Shown: in pieces, positions 42,208 through 54,536 of the stretch
How positions within the stretch are numbered: position 1 is the stretch's first letter
How the letters are laid out: every line of letters begins with the position of its first letter
Assembly: GCA_028532985.1 (NCBI GenBank)
Contig: JANCIK010000002.1
Coordinates: 2,604,001-2,668,000, forward strand
Direction: 5' to 3'
DNA: 64,000 bases
From: Stropharia rugosoannulata
Taxonomy: Eukaryota; Basidiomycota; Agaricomycetes; Agaricales; Strophariaceae
The notes under the pieces: model-generated
Database searches by the model: none
What the model saw: the letters and a program-made list of their open reading frames with translations, nothing else
What the model was told of the DNA's origin: nothing
Position numbers and translations under genes: made by a program

Positions 42208-43496
42208 CTTGAATCTTGTATCTCCACTCTTGTGTATTTCAGTTCCTTTACCCACAATGCGGGCACTCTTAGCTCGTGATGCAAAGCACTCTTGTAGAAC
42301 CTCATTGCTTTATCCATGTTCATTACTGTATGATTAATAATACCCCATATGTCTTATGTTGCATTACCTTTATGTGTTTTTATGCCATAAATCATTGATT
42401 ACGCACTTTGGAATTATTGTGTTATATATCTTGGAATTTTCTCATCGATATTGAACTTCCTTCAAGTTGGTTATGCACTTCTTATATGCAATGGGTTCAG
42501 AAATGGAGTAGTAGTGTCCACCAGCCGCACTCTGACGCCATGATTCTAGGCCAGGGAAAGGACAGCAACGTTGAAGCTTGCAATACTGGTGATTGATTGC
42601 ATTGGACTCTCGGCGAAGCAGGAAACGGTCCATTGATATGAAATCCTCGTTCGCGTGTACACCGAGCCTGACGCCACTACCACTCTCAGCCAGAGCATTA
42701 TTTGAATCTCGACGAGAATTGATATGGCCACGGGGCAGTTGAATTCAATGTGAAGTAACGGGGCATTTAGTGAGAAGCATAGAATAAAATGTTAGGGGCA
42801 GGTCCATCACCCCATTAACTGCATCGGGATTCTGACTATGGAGTTGTGTCTTGACCTGCCTTTCAGTCGGAAAAACCGATAATCAAGTGACGTGGGTGTA
42901 CTGTACAGCTCGATTGCGACATTGAAGAGTAAGTACGACAAATAGTAGTAGTAGCGAACTATGTACATTCCAATCACAAGGTGTCAACAACGAACTAAAG
43001 TTCCTGGATCCAGAGGAAGGTTTCCAGACTTAGAAAAAATAAGGCCAATTCTCATAAAACATTTGGTCAAAAACAATTATATGGATATGTAAGTAAACCT
43101 ACATGACGTCGGACAAACGGCTCGCACCGGGAATGCGATGGAGAACAAAAGTTTTGAATTTGAAGTCTCGATGGCGGAGTTGGGCGGTCCGCTTTGACAG
43201 CTAACGTGGACTCGCTAGTTATTCCGCTTTAACACAAGCTATTCTTAGAACCCATGGAACTTGGGAGTGAAATTGCGACGGAGAATAAGGATCCTGTTTA
43301 GGTTTGTCGACATCATGCCAAGCGAATTTTGTTGGTGTGGGTGCACCTTCTGTACTGTCACCGGCCCGCTAATTTTAGCGCCCATTTTTCCGTCCATGGA
43401 TGCGCTCTTATAAAAGAGGTGTAAGTGTTCCTACAAAATGGACATTCCTTGTACGAAGTTAATTCTTCAGAAATATTCTCGAAAGCGACACATACA
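42208..43496. other. Intergenic region
   Basis: Contains the 3' end of the large scaffold gene and the promoter of the glucuronoyl esterase (TCTTATAAAAGAGG TATA-like box near 43404-43417). No gene seen. Confidence 0.5.
43404..43417 (+). promoter_or_regulatory. TATA-like box of the glucuronoyl esterase gene
   Basis: CTCTTATAAAAGAGG-type sequence about 85 bp before the start codon, itself a short palindrome. The position fits a fungal TATA element. Confidence 0.5.
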
Positions 43497-44965
43497 ATGG
43501 CTACCAGACCCTTTCTTATAGCTGCAGTAATTATACTGCCCGCCGCCCTTCGTACTCTCGCCCAGCAACCAGTATGGGCTCAATGTAAGCTCGTGGATGA
43601 TTTATGGGAGGCCAATTAATAATATTTTTTGCAGGTGGTGGAATCGGATGGAGTGGAGGAACAACATGTGTATCAGGCACTGCATGTGTCGTCTCCAATC
43701 CTTATTACTCACAATGTCTTCCGGGAGCAGTGTCTTCCTCTACTGCGGCACCAACCCCAATTCCGACACCGACGCCAACCACCACCCCTGCCAGTACAGT
43801 TGGGACATCCTCAGCCGGGCAGCCAACTTCCACTGCATCCCCAGGAGTATGCCCCACCCTTCCAGCAAACCTTAATCTCGTGTCCGTTCCCAAGTTGCCC
43901 AATCCATTTGTCTTTGAAGCAGACGGATCCGCCGTTACGACAAAGGACCAATGGACATGCCGCCAGGCAGAGATATCCCAGCTATTCCAGCGCTACGAGC
44001 TGGGCACTCTTCCGGGCAAACCTGCGAGCGTTAGCGGCTCATACTCTGGAAACACCCTTACTATCAATGTCTCCGACTCCGGAAAGTCGATTTCTTTCAC
44101 GGTGTCCGTGTCTTTGCCCACTACAGGAACAGCGCCATACCCAGCAATAATCGCGATAGGAGGAATGAGCATCCCGACACCAGCAGGCGTGGCCGTCCTC
44201 ACCTTCAACAACGACGACATGGCTGCCCAGCAAGACACGACAAGCCGTGGGAAAGGCAAATTCTACACCCTGTACGGCTCAGGTGCCACTGCGTCTGCCA
44301 TGATGGCCTGGGCATGGAGCGTCAGCAGGGTCATCGACGTCCTCGAGGTTACCCCGAGCTTGAAACTCGACCTCACCAAGCTCGCCGTGACCGGGTGCTC
44401 ACGTAACGGCAAGGGCGCGCTCGTCGTTGGCGCCTTCGAGCCCCGTATCGCCCTGACCATCCCGCAGGAGTCGGGGTCGGGCGGTGCTGGTTGCTGGCGC
44501 ATCTCCGACGCAATGCTGAAGGCGGGGACGAGCACGCAGACCGCGTCTGAGATCGTCGGCGAGAACGTCTGGTTCTCGACCAACTTCGCGAACTACGTCA
44601 ACGCGGTGCCCACCCTACCATTCGACCATCACATGCTCGCCGCGCTGGTGGCGCCCCGCGCGCTGCTGATCATCGACAACACGGGTATCGACTGGCTCGG
44701 CCCTGAGTCCGTCTTCGGGTGCATGAAGACGGCCAACAAGGTGTGGCAGGCGCTCGGTGTGCCGGACCATATGGGCGTGTCGCAGGTCGGGAACCACGCG
44801 CACTGTGCATTCCCGTCGTCTGAGCAGTCGGACCTGGACGCGTTCATCAACAAGTTCTTGAAGGGTCAGAGCACTAACACGTCGTTCGTCAAGACTGACG
44901 GCGCTAACCAGCTGGGCTTTGTTGATGCTAATTGGATTGACTGGACCGTTCCCACGCTCAACTGA
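43497..44965 (+). CDS. Glucuronoyl methylesterase (CE15) with CBM1
   Basis: Two exons (43497-43584, 43635-44965) total 1419 nt and give 472 residues. The enzyme should cut ester bonds between lignin alcohols and 4-O-methyl-glucuronic acid of xylan outside the cell. A signal peptide (FLIAAVIILPAALRTLA) precedes a cellulose-binding CBM1 with its usual Cys pattern (QCGGGIGWSGGTTC, NPYYSQC), then a Thr/Pro/Ser linker. The CE15 domain reads FQRYELGTLPG, IAIGGMSIP, the nucleophile motif TGCSRNGKGALV, IPQESGSGGAGCWR, FDHHMLAALVAPRALL and the catalytic-His region QVGNHAHCAFP. All expected catalytic positions appear intact. Composition becomes much more GC-rich from about 44300. This is strong evidence for a plant-biomass-degrading lifestyle. 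Confidence 0.95.
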
Positions 44966-47137
44966 ATTAATGGGTAAAACATGCATTTTACATAAGTACG
45001 ACCCTGCTGTAACCTGTTCACGTAATTACCAAGATTTTCGGCCCCTTGACGCTTAGATATCTTGTCAACAAGCATGTCCGATAGGTTGAGCCTTTCGATA
45101 TTGCAAATTACATCTGACCTGGACTACGCATTGAAGGATGGTAAATTCGGGCATCAAACCTTTTATGTTCTTCACATCTTCAACTTTAACCAGCGTATGC
45201 CAGCACTATGGTCCGCAAAGGTCGCAACAATGCAGCAGAGCTTTCTGCCAAGCAAGCTTCTCAACTCTACTATGTTGCGTGAGGCTCATGGATCAAACGT
45301 GTCCTACAGTTGGAAATTTACATCTGCGCAGTACAGCCGAATCAAAGCACCGTCCCCTATTGGAAGATCAATATAATGTGGTGCACACCAAAGTGGTGAG
45401 TACCATACCCAGCTCATCCATCGGTGTCTAAGCACTCCGATGTTGAATAATCTACAAATATTCCGGTGCTGTCGTATCTCCGCAAGTTATCTTCGCAATA
45501 ACTGTGTCCATAGGAAAGCTAGGTATATATGTTTGTATGTTTTGCTATATGTAATACTTGTTACCTTGTCTGATCTTGCAACACTGACTCGCGGCATATT
45601 TTCTCTCTCTGCTGACACTGTACTATACTCAAACTCTTTCATGAGCTGAGAAGTGCTGGATCCCAGGCTGATCTCGTCGTTTACAGGCAGTCATCGTGTA
45701 AGGAATTTCGGTGGGCTAAAAACAGAAATGAGTCGCAACGACCTCATGACTGGGCTCGCATATAATTAGGTTGACTTCGCGAAGATCCATTAGCATGAGC
45801 GAGAGCATTTCCCAATGATCCACATTATGAACATCGATTTATCCCCTCTGCTCGCTACAGTTACCCTCCGCCTTGTATTCCGTCGAGTCATCAGTATGCA
45901 GATCGGTGAGGGTAACTTAAAGGACTGCATTCATTGACATCCGGTGATGTGCTTATGATTATGATAACCCTATCCACTAGAACCGTCGAAACTGTTCGGT
46001 TATATAACTCAAATAAAATAACTCTTCTTGGATTGAGAATGCGGCACTGACTACTGCATTTGTACGCACGAGAGAGAAGTTACGAGGTTCGCAGACCTTC
46101 CATTGGGGTTGACACTGATCCTTCTTAATTATATGCAGTAAGCTGTTCCTTCTATTCATGATTCATTTCCGAGATAGCGCATTGGGAGTGCCGTCAGGAA
46201 TGACTACTAGAATATGCCAACTGTTTATGTCGTGGCGGGAAACGTGTATTTGCCACAGATGGTATTCGGTAGGAAGGGATTTCTTTTAGGAATCAGAACA
46301 TTAACTGGTGAACATGAGGTTGTATAATGTTCGATTCCTTTCCCATGCCTGTCTGCAGAGAGCGCTTCCGCGAGACCCCATGTCACACCTTTCCGGACCT
46401 GGTCCCTTCCTGTGTTTCCGGCGCAAGTTGAATGATGGCAGAGATGCAGAGTATAGCGCTCGTCAAGCATATACACTCGTGTAAAGAGGGAGCCAATGAT
46501 CGAAGGGTCAGAGTACACTATTTTGTAATTATTTGAAACTACATAGACATCCTTGAGGCTCGGAGAGATCTATAAAATTGTGTAGTGTACAACAAGTAGA
46601 CAGGCTCGGCATCGTTGCCGACCATGTTCAGTGGAACATGAAAATGTTCAGAGTCTTCAAACTTTGTTACACAGGGACAGGGTATTCGTATTCAGTTCGT
46701 ACCCCGTGGTGTATTCTCTTTGGAAACACGACAGCTAGCTACCACTATTGTTAGCAGCGTACCAGAGCTCTACGATAGAACATGAGGCCTGGGACGGCGG
46801 GGCTCAAAATAAACTGAGTGTGGCGAGATTAAGATGGTGCCTGAGTTTGGCCTGAGTGGAATCTGCAGCGTGCATAATGGAATCTGCCAGATGGGTCGCG
46901 AGGTATCGCCACCAGCGAGCCATGGAGGATCGCCTTGTACTCTAAGTTGCAGCGAGAGCGGAAGTGTGGAGGGGACGGGGACATCTTATCGGGGAAAGGC
47001 AGATAAGATGCGCCATGACGTCCGTCATGGATGAAGTGATCGGGCTCATGGCTCGCCGGCGGTTATTGCTTTACTTAAACCATGACATATATTTTCCGTC
47101 ATAGCTCGAGAAATTCACTCTTTCCATCCTCCCTACC
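44966..47137. other. Long intergenic region ending in the F-box promoter
   Basis: I find no supportable gene in about 2.2 kb. The right end holds two adjacent perfect inverted repeats at 46982-47030, listed separately. Confidence 0.5.
46982..47030. promoter_or_regulatory. Adjacent GATA and CRE-like palindromes upstream of the F-box gene
   Basis: CATCTTATC (46982-46990) and GATAAGATG (47002-47010) are perfect 9-bp arms around an 11-nt spacer, each containing a GATA site. Two bases later CCATGACG (47013-47020) and CGTCATGG (47023-47030) are perfect 8-bp arms around TC, giving TGACGTCCGTCA, a bZIP/CRE-like site. The cluster ends 107 bp before the F-box start codon. Confidence 0.6.
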
Positions 47138-49754
47138 ATGTCCCCCTCACGAATGAGGGCCGTCGCGGTGCACTCGCCCGTCGCAACCCTCAAGAAGCTT
47201 CTTCGCCGCAGGAAGCTCAAGGCCGCCGCACCCCTGCCGCCACCGCCCGACAGGCCCACGGCCCCCATCGAGTGCCTGCCCGCCCCCATCGTCGGAGGAA
47301 TTGCTCGCCATCTCGACTCGTGGGACGTCCTCAACCTGGGCCTGTGTGTGAGTCGCCGTGTCCATCGAGGCGCACGAGAGACAGCCTGGCTGAGTCTAAC
47401 ACCCCTCGCAGTCCCGCCGTCTCCGCGCCCTCCTGGCCCCCGCGCTGTACTCGCGAGTTGAGCTCAAGACGAACAGGCAATGCAAGAGCGCGCTCGTCAC
47501 GCTCGCCAAGTACCCCAACATCAGCCAGTATGTGCACCAGCTTATTGTCCGCGTCAACCCAATCGAGTGGACGAACGCCGACGAGCGCATGGACGAGGAC
47601 CTCGTTGCGACGCTCATCGCCAAGTTGGCTGTGAAACTGCAGCGCCTGGAGTCATTTGAATGGGACGGTCTGGAGATGCCCCACGACGAGCTGTGGCTGG
47701 CTCTGAAAACCAAGTATGTGTGGCGAGCTGCACACCCTGTCCTGCCGCTGACCACGCGCATATATCTCCTTATCGCAGCTGTCCGTCCTTGAAACGGATT
47801 GCTACGACAGTTGGAGAGGAGCCCATGAGCGCATCCAGTCCCGTACGTGACAAAATCCCTGCCCTTTCTCCTTTCCTTAATTTCCCGTAGCTCTGGGACT
47901 TTGAGGACCTCAGGAAATTCTCGCTTACGGTCAAATGCCAGTCCCTAGACTGGATTACAGGTGCGTTTATTCTGCCCCGATCCACTTCCGCGACGTGTTC
48001 GATCTGATCCCTGCAATTACGTTACCTTTCCCTAGATTCCCTGCCCAAGACGGAGAAGTTGCCTCGGAAATTTTGGGTCATGCTCCTTGAGCGCAGTCCG
48101 AGGCTCGAGGAGCTCGCCATTGCAGGCCCTGCGCCCTCACCGCGCATATTCGACATCAGGCATGTTATGGCCGGTCGCTGGCCCCGCCTACGTCGCATCA
48201 CGCTCGGCGACATGGCACTCATCTCTCCCACACGGGGAGAGGACCAGATACGCAAGAACCAGAGCGCATTTATGGCCTTCCTTGCTGCGCATCCTACTTT
48301 ACGCGGACTACATCTACAGCAGGCCGCGGCAAGCCTTTACTTTCCAACCACCTTTGTCCTCCCACCCGGCGCACTGCCAAATTTGACCGCATTTACTGGC
48401 CCGCTGACGCTGCTCAGGACGCTCCCGAGCTTATACCGTCTGCAAACAGTGAACCTAACGACGCTACACCATTCAACATCGTCGTTTCCACCCACATTTG
48501 CGGTCTTGCGGGACCTGGAAAATCTGACGTCGCTCAGTATATGGATTGATCTTTCGTTCGGACAGGTTGGGTCCCTTGCAACGAATAGGAGCAGCCAGGA
48601 GAGCATGCGAAAATCATCGGCTGACGATATACTCATGTTGCGCTCTCTGGCGTTGCTTGTGCAAAATATCAAGCACCTGGATATCCTCTGCTTCAGTCGA
48701 CCAACGTTCCACGTTGTAAGTTGCACCTCTATCTGATTTATTCTCATGGCTAATATAACTGTAGAGGGATCTATCCCGCGTACTACAAAACTTGCCCTGT
48801 TTGGAGTCGTTCACGCTGACCAAGGTGTCGAAAACAAACGAGGAAGATCTCACCAAAAATGCGCTGCGCATCGTCACGGAAAACCGGCAGATCAAGCAGT
48901 TCACTGTGCGGCTTACATGGGACTCGTGGTTCTCTTCAATGCGGGGGCGTATCAAGCACCAAGGGACGTACGAGGTGTTCAATCATGCGGTGGACGCCGT
49001 CGCCACCGCCACCGCGCCTTCCAAGTCTAGCACGTCTGCGTGTGGGTCTGGTGAGCCGAATACTGCGGTGGCACCGCCGATCGCACACGTTATCGCACAC
49101 GAGTGCGGGCAGAAGAGCATCACAGGCAAGGACTACTCGCGGCACACGGTGCACGAGATTTTCGCGAAGGCCGCGGGGCCAACGCCGCCTCCGTCGTCGT
49201 TCGGGCGTCACCGTCACTCGCTCTCGCTCTCGCGCATGCCATCATACAGCCGGCGCTCGTCGGCGTCCGCGAGTACCAACAACGCCTACGCGTCGGACTC
49301 GGAGGTCGCGAACACGAGCGGGCGCGGGGCGCCGGAAAGCGAGGAGAAGCAGTCGCATTCGCGCTCGAGTTCGATCTCCATCTCGAGCGGGTTCTTTGCG
49401 CGTGTGCGCAGGCGCTCGGCGTCCATGGTTGCTACGACCACCGCCGGGTACGGATCGGTGCCCAGTGCTCCCGTGTCTGCGCCTACCACCGTGCCCATTT
49501 CGATCCTCACGAACGCGCCCGCGAAGAGGAACAGCGCGCTGATCTCGCCGACGTCGGCGGCATCGCCGCGCTCGTCAGTGTCGTCGTTCTCGCCGTCGGC
49601 TGCGTCGCACGGCGGGTCGGTGACGTGGGCGGACCGCGACCTGAGCAGCCTGGGTCGGAGCGGAAGCAGCAGCAGCGGTGGTGGTGGGGGCGGTGCTGCC
49701 AGAAGCCGGCCCTCCCCGGCGGACGGCGAGGATGGAGAGTACGTTCTCGTCTAA
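47138..49754 (+). CDS. F-box protein with LRR-like body
   Basis: Multi-exon gene. The F-box near residue 45 reads ECLPAPIVGGIARHLDSWDVLNLGLC and continues after a 65-nt intron as SRRLRALLAPALYSRVEL. It should bind SKP1 in an SCF ubiquitin ligase. The middle carries leucine-rich, irregular repeats typical of Agaricomycete F-box proteins (RSPRLEELAIAGP, RWPRLRRITLGDM, HPTLRGLHLQQ, LRDLENLTSLSIW, NLPCLESFTLTK), which would hold the substrate. The last 230 residues are Ser/Ala-rich and disordered, ending in DGEYVLV. The substrate is unknown. Composition turns GC-rich after 48800. Some splice sites are approximate. Confidence 0.82.
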
Positions 49755-50236
49755 TCAAGTCATTTTTTTTTAGCCCCTGGAGGGCGCATCCTAGTGTCTC
49801 TCAGCATCTCTACACCTATCTTGTACCGGGCATTATCACGCAGCTGTATCATTAGTTTTCTCACATTTCCGCATTCCCGTTCCATTACTCCAGTCGTTGT
49901 GTCATTTGTATGTATGTATACCATAATAGCCTTATCTATGGCCGCATTCACTTCACGTAGGGCTCCATAGCAGAATATTAAAATTATGGCGGGCATGGGT
50001 GAGGGCCCGTGTGCCTGGATCTGGCAGGACGACCGCGGAGGAAGTCAGATAATGAGTGGGTCATAGATTGCATAGGGCATACATGGTATATGAATCTTAC
50101 TGGTACATACAGAGCGATGAAACCGTCCGAGGTTCCTATGGCGTGGGGCCGGGCGCAAGGCGGGCGGGGGCCGTGGGCGCACCGGCTGGGCGGATGAGCA
50201 GATCTAGGTGGCGCGATGGATGGGGGGCAGAGGAAG
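49755..50236. other. Convergent 3' intergenic region
   Basis: Between the convergent F-box and HSP20-like genes. Nothing else seen. Confidence 0.5.
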
Positions 50237-50941
50237 CTAGTAGACGTAGACGTTTCTTGGTCTGCGCTTGACGTCGAGGGTGAGGCGGCCATCGGGGTCG
50301 AAGCGTGCGTGGACGGCGGCCATGTCGATGTCGTAGGGTGGGAAGCTGATCTGCCATTCGTAATGGCCTGTGTGACAGGGGCAAGCTTATGAGAAAGGAC
50401 AGACGGAGAGGGCAGAGGGGGGGATGGGGGCGCAGACGTATGCAGTAGCAGGCAGGAGGGGAGGGACACACTCACATTCATCGCGGCCAAAGGCGTCTGC
50501 GACGACGCGGATGCGGTCGCCCTTGTTTGCGGAGATGGTGACCATCTCGGGCTGGATGTTGGGGGGGAGGAGGACGGAGAGGGTGTGGCGGGCGGGGGTG
50601 GAGGCGAGGGACATGGGGGGCGCTGCGGGGGGGAGGGGGCGCTGCTGGGCGATGAGGGCGGCTGTGAGCGGGGGGTGGGGGTTGCGGACTGCGGCGTTGG
50701 AGAGGGAGAGGGGAGGCGGGGGCGGGATCTGGAGGGCGAACTGGTGGAGGGGGCTGTCTGCAACGGGGAAGGGGGCGTTGGGGATGCGGGAGTTTGTGAT
50801 GGCAGTGATGATGGGACCCTCTGGGGTTGTTGTTGTGTGGGAGTGGTGGTGGGCGTTGTAGGACGGGGTGGGTGCGCTGCGGGGGCCGGTGAGGGGCGCA
50901 CTGGGCGAGAAGTACGAGTCGGAGGGCGCAGCGGGCGGCAT
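50237..50941 (-). CDS. HSP20-like (alpha-crystallin/CS fold) protein
   Basis: Two exons (50476-50941 and 50237-50367) total 597 nt and give 198 residues. The N-terminal 110 residues are Pro-rich and disordered (PPPPPLSLSNAAV, RPLPPAAPP). The C-terminal 85 residues look like an HSP20-like beta sandwich: HTLSVLLPPNIQPEMVTIS, GDRIRVVADAFGRDECHYEW, QISFPPYDIDM and ARFDPDGRLTLDVKR. The F.P...D...V.A.F..DG.L.V pattern is the usual end of this fold. The canonical AxxxxGvLt motif appears only as FDPDGRLTLD. A chaperone role is possible but unproven. An upstream 5' exon cannot be excluded, because a TAG acceptor sits just before the chosen Met. Confidence 0.7.
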
Positions 50942-51627
50942 CGCGAGCCAGCCTACATGGGTGCAAGGTCAGACGAGGTGGGGCCATTGACGTACACAAC
51001 ATGCCTCGTGCTCACACAACATATCACTCCTATACTCCTCTACCAACCTCCTTCAGAGGCGCCCTTCCCACGCTCGTCCTCACCACCCTCTCCTTCTTCT
51101 AATACTTAGCCGACGGTCCAACACTAATCATCACTCTATGCAAATAAGTTAATGAAGCTTATAACACATGTAAGTAATCTGTCACAAAGGTGAGGCATAA
51201 TCTTAATTGTGCGCTACACTCCGCTCGCCTGCAGAGTTCGACGGGGGATGCACCGCTTGCTCACTATCCATCCATGATTAGCAGTGTGCATATGCTCCAA
51301 CCATCCACAAAGCTCAGAGGTAGACACTTGCCCACCACAAAAAGCGCTATTGGATCCCCATAGGCTAATAAAGCACTGCATCACCGCTTCATTATTAAAG
51401 AACCCCCTACTCCTCATCTAAAGTAAACCTACGACGTGGGTGTGAGTGGCAACGCACTAGTATGCGCAGTACTACCAGCTTCACGCCGAATACAAACACA
51501 ACACCCGTCTCATGACCCGTCAGTACGTCAAGGGGCCTTATAGCCGGGCTCAGCGCCATATATATACCGGTTTCTCATAGCCCACCAAGTAGAACTCTTG
51601 CTTCTCCCTTGTTTGACGTATTCCGCT
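50942..51627. other. Divergent intergenic region
   Basis: Between the divergent HSP20-like and oxygenase genes. A TATATATACC box near 51559 may serve the oxygenase. No gene seen. Confidence 0.5.
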
Positions 51628-52997
51628 ATGCCTGCACTGACATTTCCTGCCTTCCCCGACGACGTACCGACGCACCCCCTGCTGATAATTGACTATGACC
51701 TGCTCATGAAGAGAGACCCCCAGGAGATGGATAGGCTCTGGGAGGCGGCCACCCAGATCGGGTTTTGGTAGTAAGTCTCAGTAGCGCCTTCCAGCCAACG
51801 GCGTGCGTTAATGTCCAAACTCAGCCTTAAGAACCATGGCGCAGACGAGGCCGTGAAGGGCATGTTCGAACTGGGCGAAGAGACAATGGCACTGCCCTTG
51901 GAAGAGCGAATGAAGTTCGAACAGGGCGACGACGGCATGTCGTTTGGGTAAATATACTCCGTTCCCTGAGGTAAATCTTCCGCTTAGATGCGCGCAGATA
52001 CAAAGCCCCAGGCGCCAACGCCGTCAACGCTGCCGGGGAGTTGGACACCGTCGACTTCCTCAACGTCGCAAAAGACGACGTGCTCGCATGGCCCAAGGTC
52101 GCACGGCGCACCTACCCCTCGACAGCCAACGCCCGGATGGAGTCCACCCTCGGCCCCTTCGTGCGCAAGTCGCTAGAGATCAACAATCTCATCTTGGAGA
52201 TATTCAACGACAAACTCGGCCTTCCAGCAGGCGCTCTCTTGGAGCTGCACAAAATGGAAGAATTCAGCGGCAGCGAGGCCAGGATAATCAGGAACCAGCC
52301 GACCCCCAGTACGACCAAGCAGGCCATCGGGAGCCACACTGATTTCGGATCTCTGGTATGCTTGCAACCATGTGAACCTCGTCTCCGAGAATAACTTCCT
52401 CCCCTTAGTCATTCCTGCACAACCGATTGGGAGGACTACAAGTGCTCGTGCCAGGTTCAGAGTCCTGGCAATATGTCAAGGTAAGCCATGCCTAGTTCAG
52501 TCCTATCAATCGAGCTCATTCAATGGGACAGCCTATTCCTGGACATGCAGTCTGCAATGTTGGAGATGCACTCCACCTCCTGAGCGGCGGGATCCTTCGT
52601 TCCAATCTCCACAGAGTGGTGTAAGTACCCCATGACCGTCGTTCTCCCCTATCCAGTCGACTGAGCCCCCAGTAGCCCTCCCCCAGGTACACAAGCAGGT
52701 CTAGAGCGTTGGTCCTTGGTGTTTTTCACGAGACCAGGAAACTCTGTCGTCCTACGAGCCTTGGTAGAAAAGAGTCCTCTCATAGCTGAAGCAGTAAAAA
52801 AGATGCCCGAGAAGAATTTCGACACCGGGGCCACATCCCTGGATTGGTTTACCCGGCGGATTAAGAACCAGAGGATCAAAAATCGAAAAGTAAGGCTGTT
52901 TTTGCCATAAGGGTTCGACATACTGATTGTTTCAGGGTCCGGAAACTTGGATGGCGAGCAGAGGGACGGAGATCGTTCAAGAAGATGCGGCACGTTA
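51628..52997 (+). CDS. 2-oxoglutarate/Fe(II) oxygenase, isopenicillin-N-synthase-like
   Basis: Seven or so exons form a consistent frame. The N-terminal DIOX_N part reads [39 protein letters not shown] and LPLEERMKF. The catalytic core has the iron triad in [12 protein letters not shown] (H, D) and SNLHRVV (H), [37 protein letters not shown], and an R in HRVV followed by the 2OG-contact region. It should hydroxylate or oxidise a small molecule; the substrate is unknown. The protein ends in [18 protein letters not shown] with TAA at 52995-52997. Length of about 340 residues is normal. Confidence 0.88.
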
Positions 52998-53198
52998 ATC
53001 CGGAGCACACCCGAAGAGGACGATTATTTTTGATGTGATTTGTAGGCTTTTATTCATTCGACCCCAACTGGCGGTAATCAGTGCAATCGAACTGACCTAT
53101 TGTTTGTATGTCAAAGACAAATGTAATGAATTAAGGACGCTCTACTTTTTCAAGACCATCAAACAACTCAGCAGATACACCGACTCTAGTCAGGCAAT

Positions 53199-54411
53199 TT
53201 ATTCGAGATCTTTGAAGTCACCCTCATCCAAGTCATGAGGCTAATATGCCAAGTCAGATTCGTGCTAGAAGATCGACTTCATGGAATGCACACCTCTTTA
53301 GGTTCCTCGTCCTCTCCGTATTGCATTGTATAGTCAATGTGGCTTACGACAGTTTCTAAAGAATCCGGTTTAGTGAGATCTAAGGGAAGGAAAGAAACGA
53401 GGGGGTGATCCTCAATCTATCACAAAAATAGTGAGACCTCAAGCGTGTTGAAAAGTAAGAAGTCAACATACTAGATGAACTATAGCTTGATTTAGAGCAT
53501 GAAAACGCGGATTTTCTATGTTTCCTTCTTGACCTCTACGAGTTGCAAGCAGAAGTGGATCAGGATCAAGGTATCTATAATTTAAATGCAATTGGAATCA
53601 GTGAATCGGATAATGAGCATGCAAAACGTACCTGGCAATGTCCTTTCGCTGTCGGATTCCATTTCTGGCACCCCCGTCAGGTTCGTCTGAGTCCTTGTTT
53701 GCAGTGACAAGGTCCATTTTCGACATCACATTGATCCAGGGTATTTCGAGATTAACCATGGCAGACATTGCCGAAAGTACTCCACTAATGAAACTTTGTT
53801 AACTGATGTATAAACCTACCACTCAACTTTCCACCTACCTGAAAAACTTGTATCGATCTTCCATAAACTGCGACTCTATGAGGTATGCAGCACAGACACG
53901 GATGTTTTGTCGAGTAAGTTGCTGCACGAGGGCCGGAAGGAATGGGTGATGGGTGTACAGTTCTATCTGACCTGCGGCGAATATTGTTTGATTCAGTTGG
54001 ACCCGATATAAGAACAGCCTTACCTGGGCAGTCAAAAATCAAGTAGTCGTCGTCGTATCCACCTAGTTCTTCCTCTAGCCAGTCCATGTTCTGGAGGAGA
54101 TATCTAGCAAGGCAAAGTTAGCGACATTACTATAATGAGAAAAACGAGTTCTGCCGGTCACTCACTCACTCAAAGCAGTACACCAAGCCGCCGTTGGGCC
54201 CATACTCTAATTCAGTCATCACATCCTCGAGACTGACAAGATCCTTGATGTCGATAACAGGCTGAACCTCGAAGCTTGCTGAGGAAGCTGCAGGGTCGAG
54301 GTTTACGAGGTGGGCCGTCCTTTTGGCAAGCCGGAGGTGATTCAGAAAGGCACCAGTAAAGGTGGACTTCCCAGCCCCTGCAGGGCCCGTTACGAGAACT
54401 GCGTAGCGCAT
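53199..54411 (-). CDS. GPN3: GPN-loop GTPase 3
   Basis: GPN3 is needed, with GPN1 and GPN2, for assembly and nuclear import of RNA polymerase II. The multi-exon product starts [17 protein letters not shown] (G1), then [24 protein letters not shown] with the eponymous Gly-Pro-Asn loop, [16 protein letters not shown] (G3), [32 protein letters not shown] (G4) and [15 protein letters not shown]. Splicing one more intron gives the end [13 protein letters not shown] with TAA at 53199-53201. Reading through that intron would stop after a few residues. The GPN3-like size and the order of motifs favour GPN3 over GPN2. Start codons of this gene and PYM are 125 bp apart and divergent. Confidence 0.88.
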
Positions 54412-54536
54412 CGGAGGAGGAGGTAATGGTTGGAGGTAGTCATAAAGTGTCTGAAAGAAATCTTACTTAACTATCCATTCAAAGTCCGCCCTTGATAATA
54501 GACACGATCTTCGTTTTAAGCTCGACCATCGATATC

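Noticed and set aside
51214..51417. 67-codon minus-strand frame in the HSP20/oxygenase gap
   Set aside because: Short, no family resemblance and no supporting splice signals.
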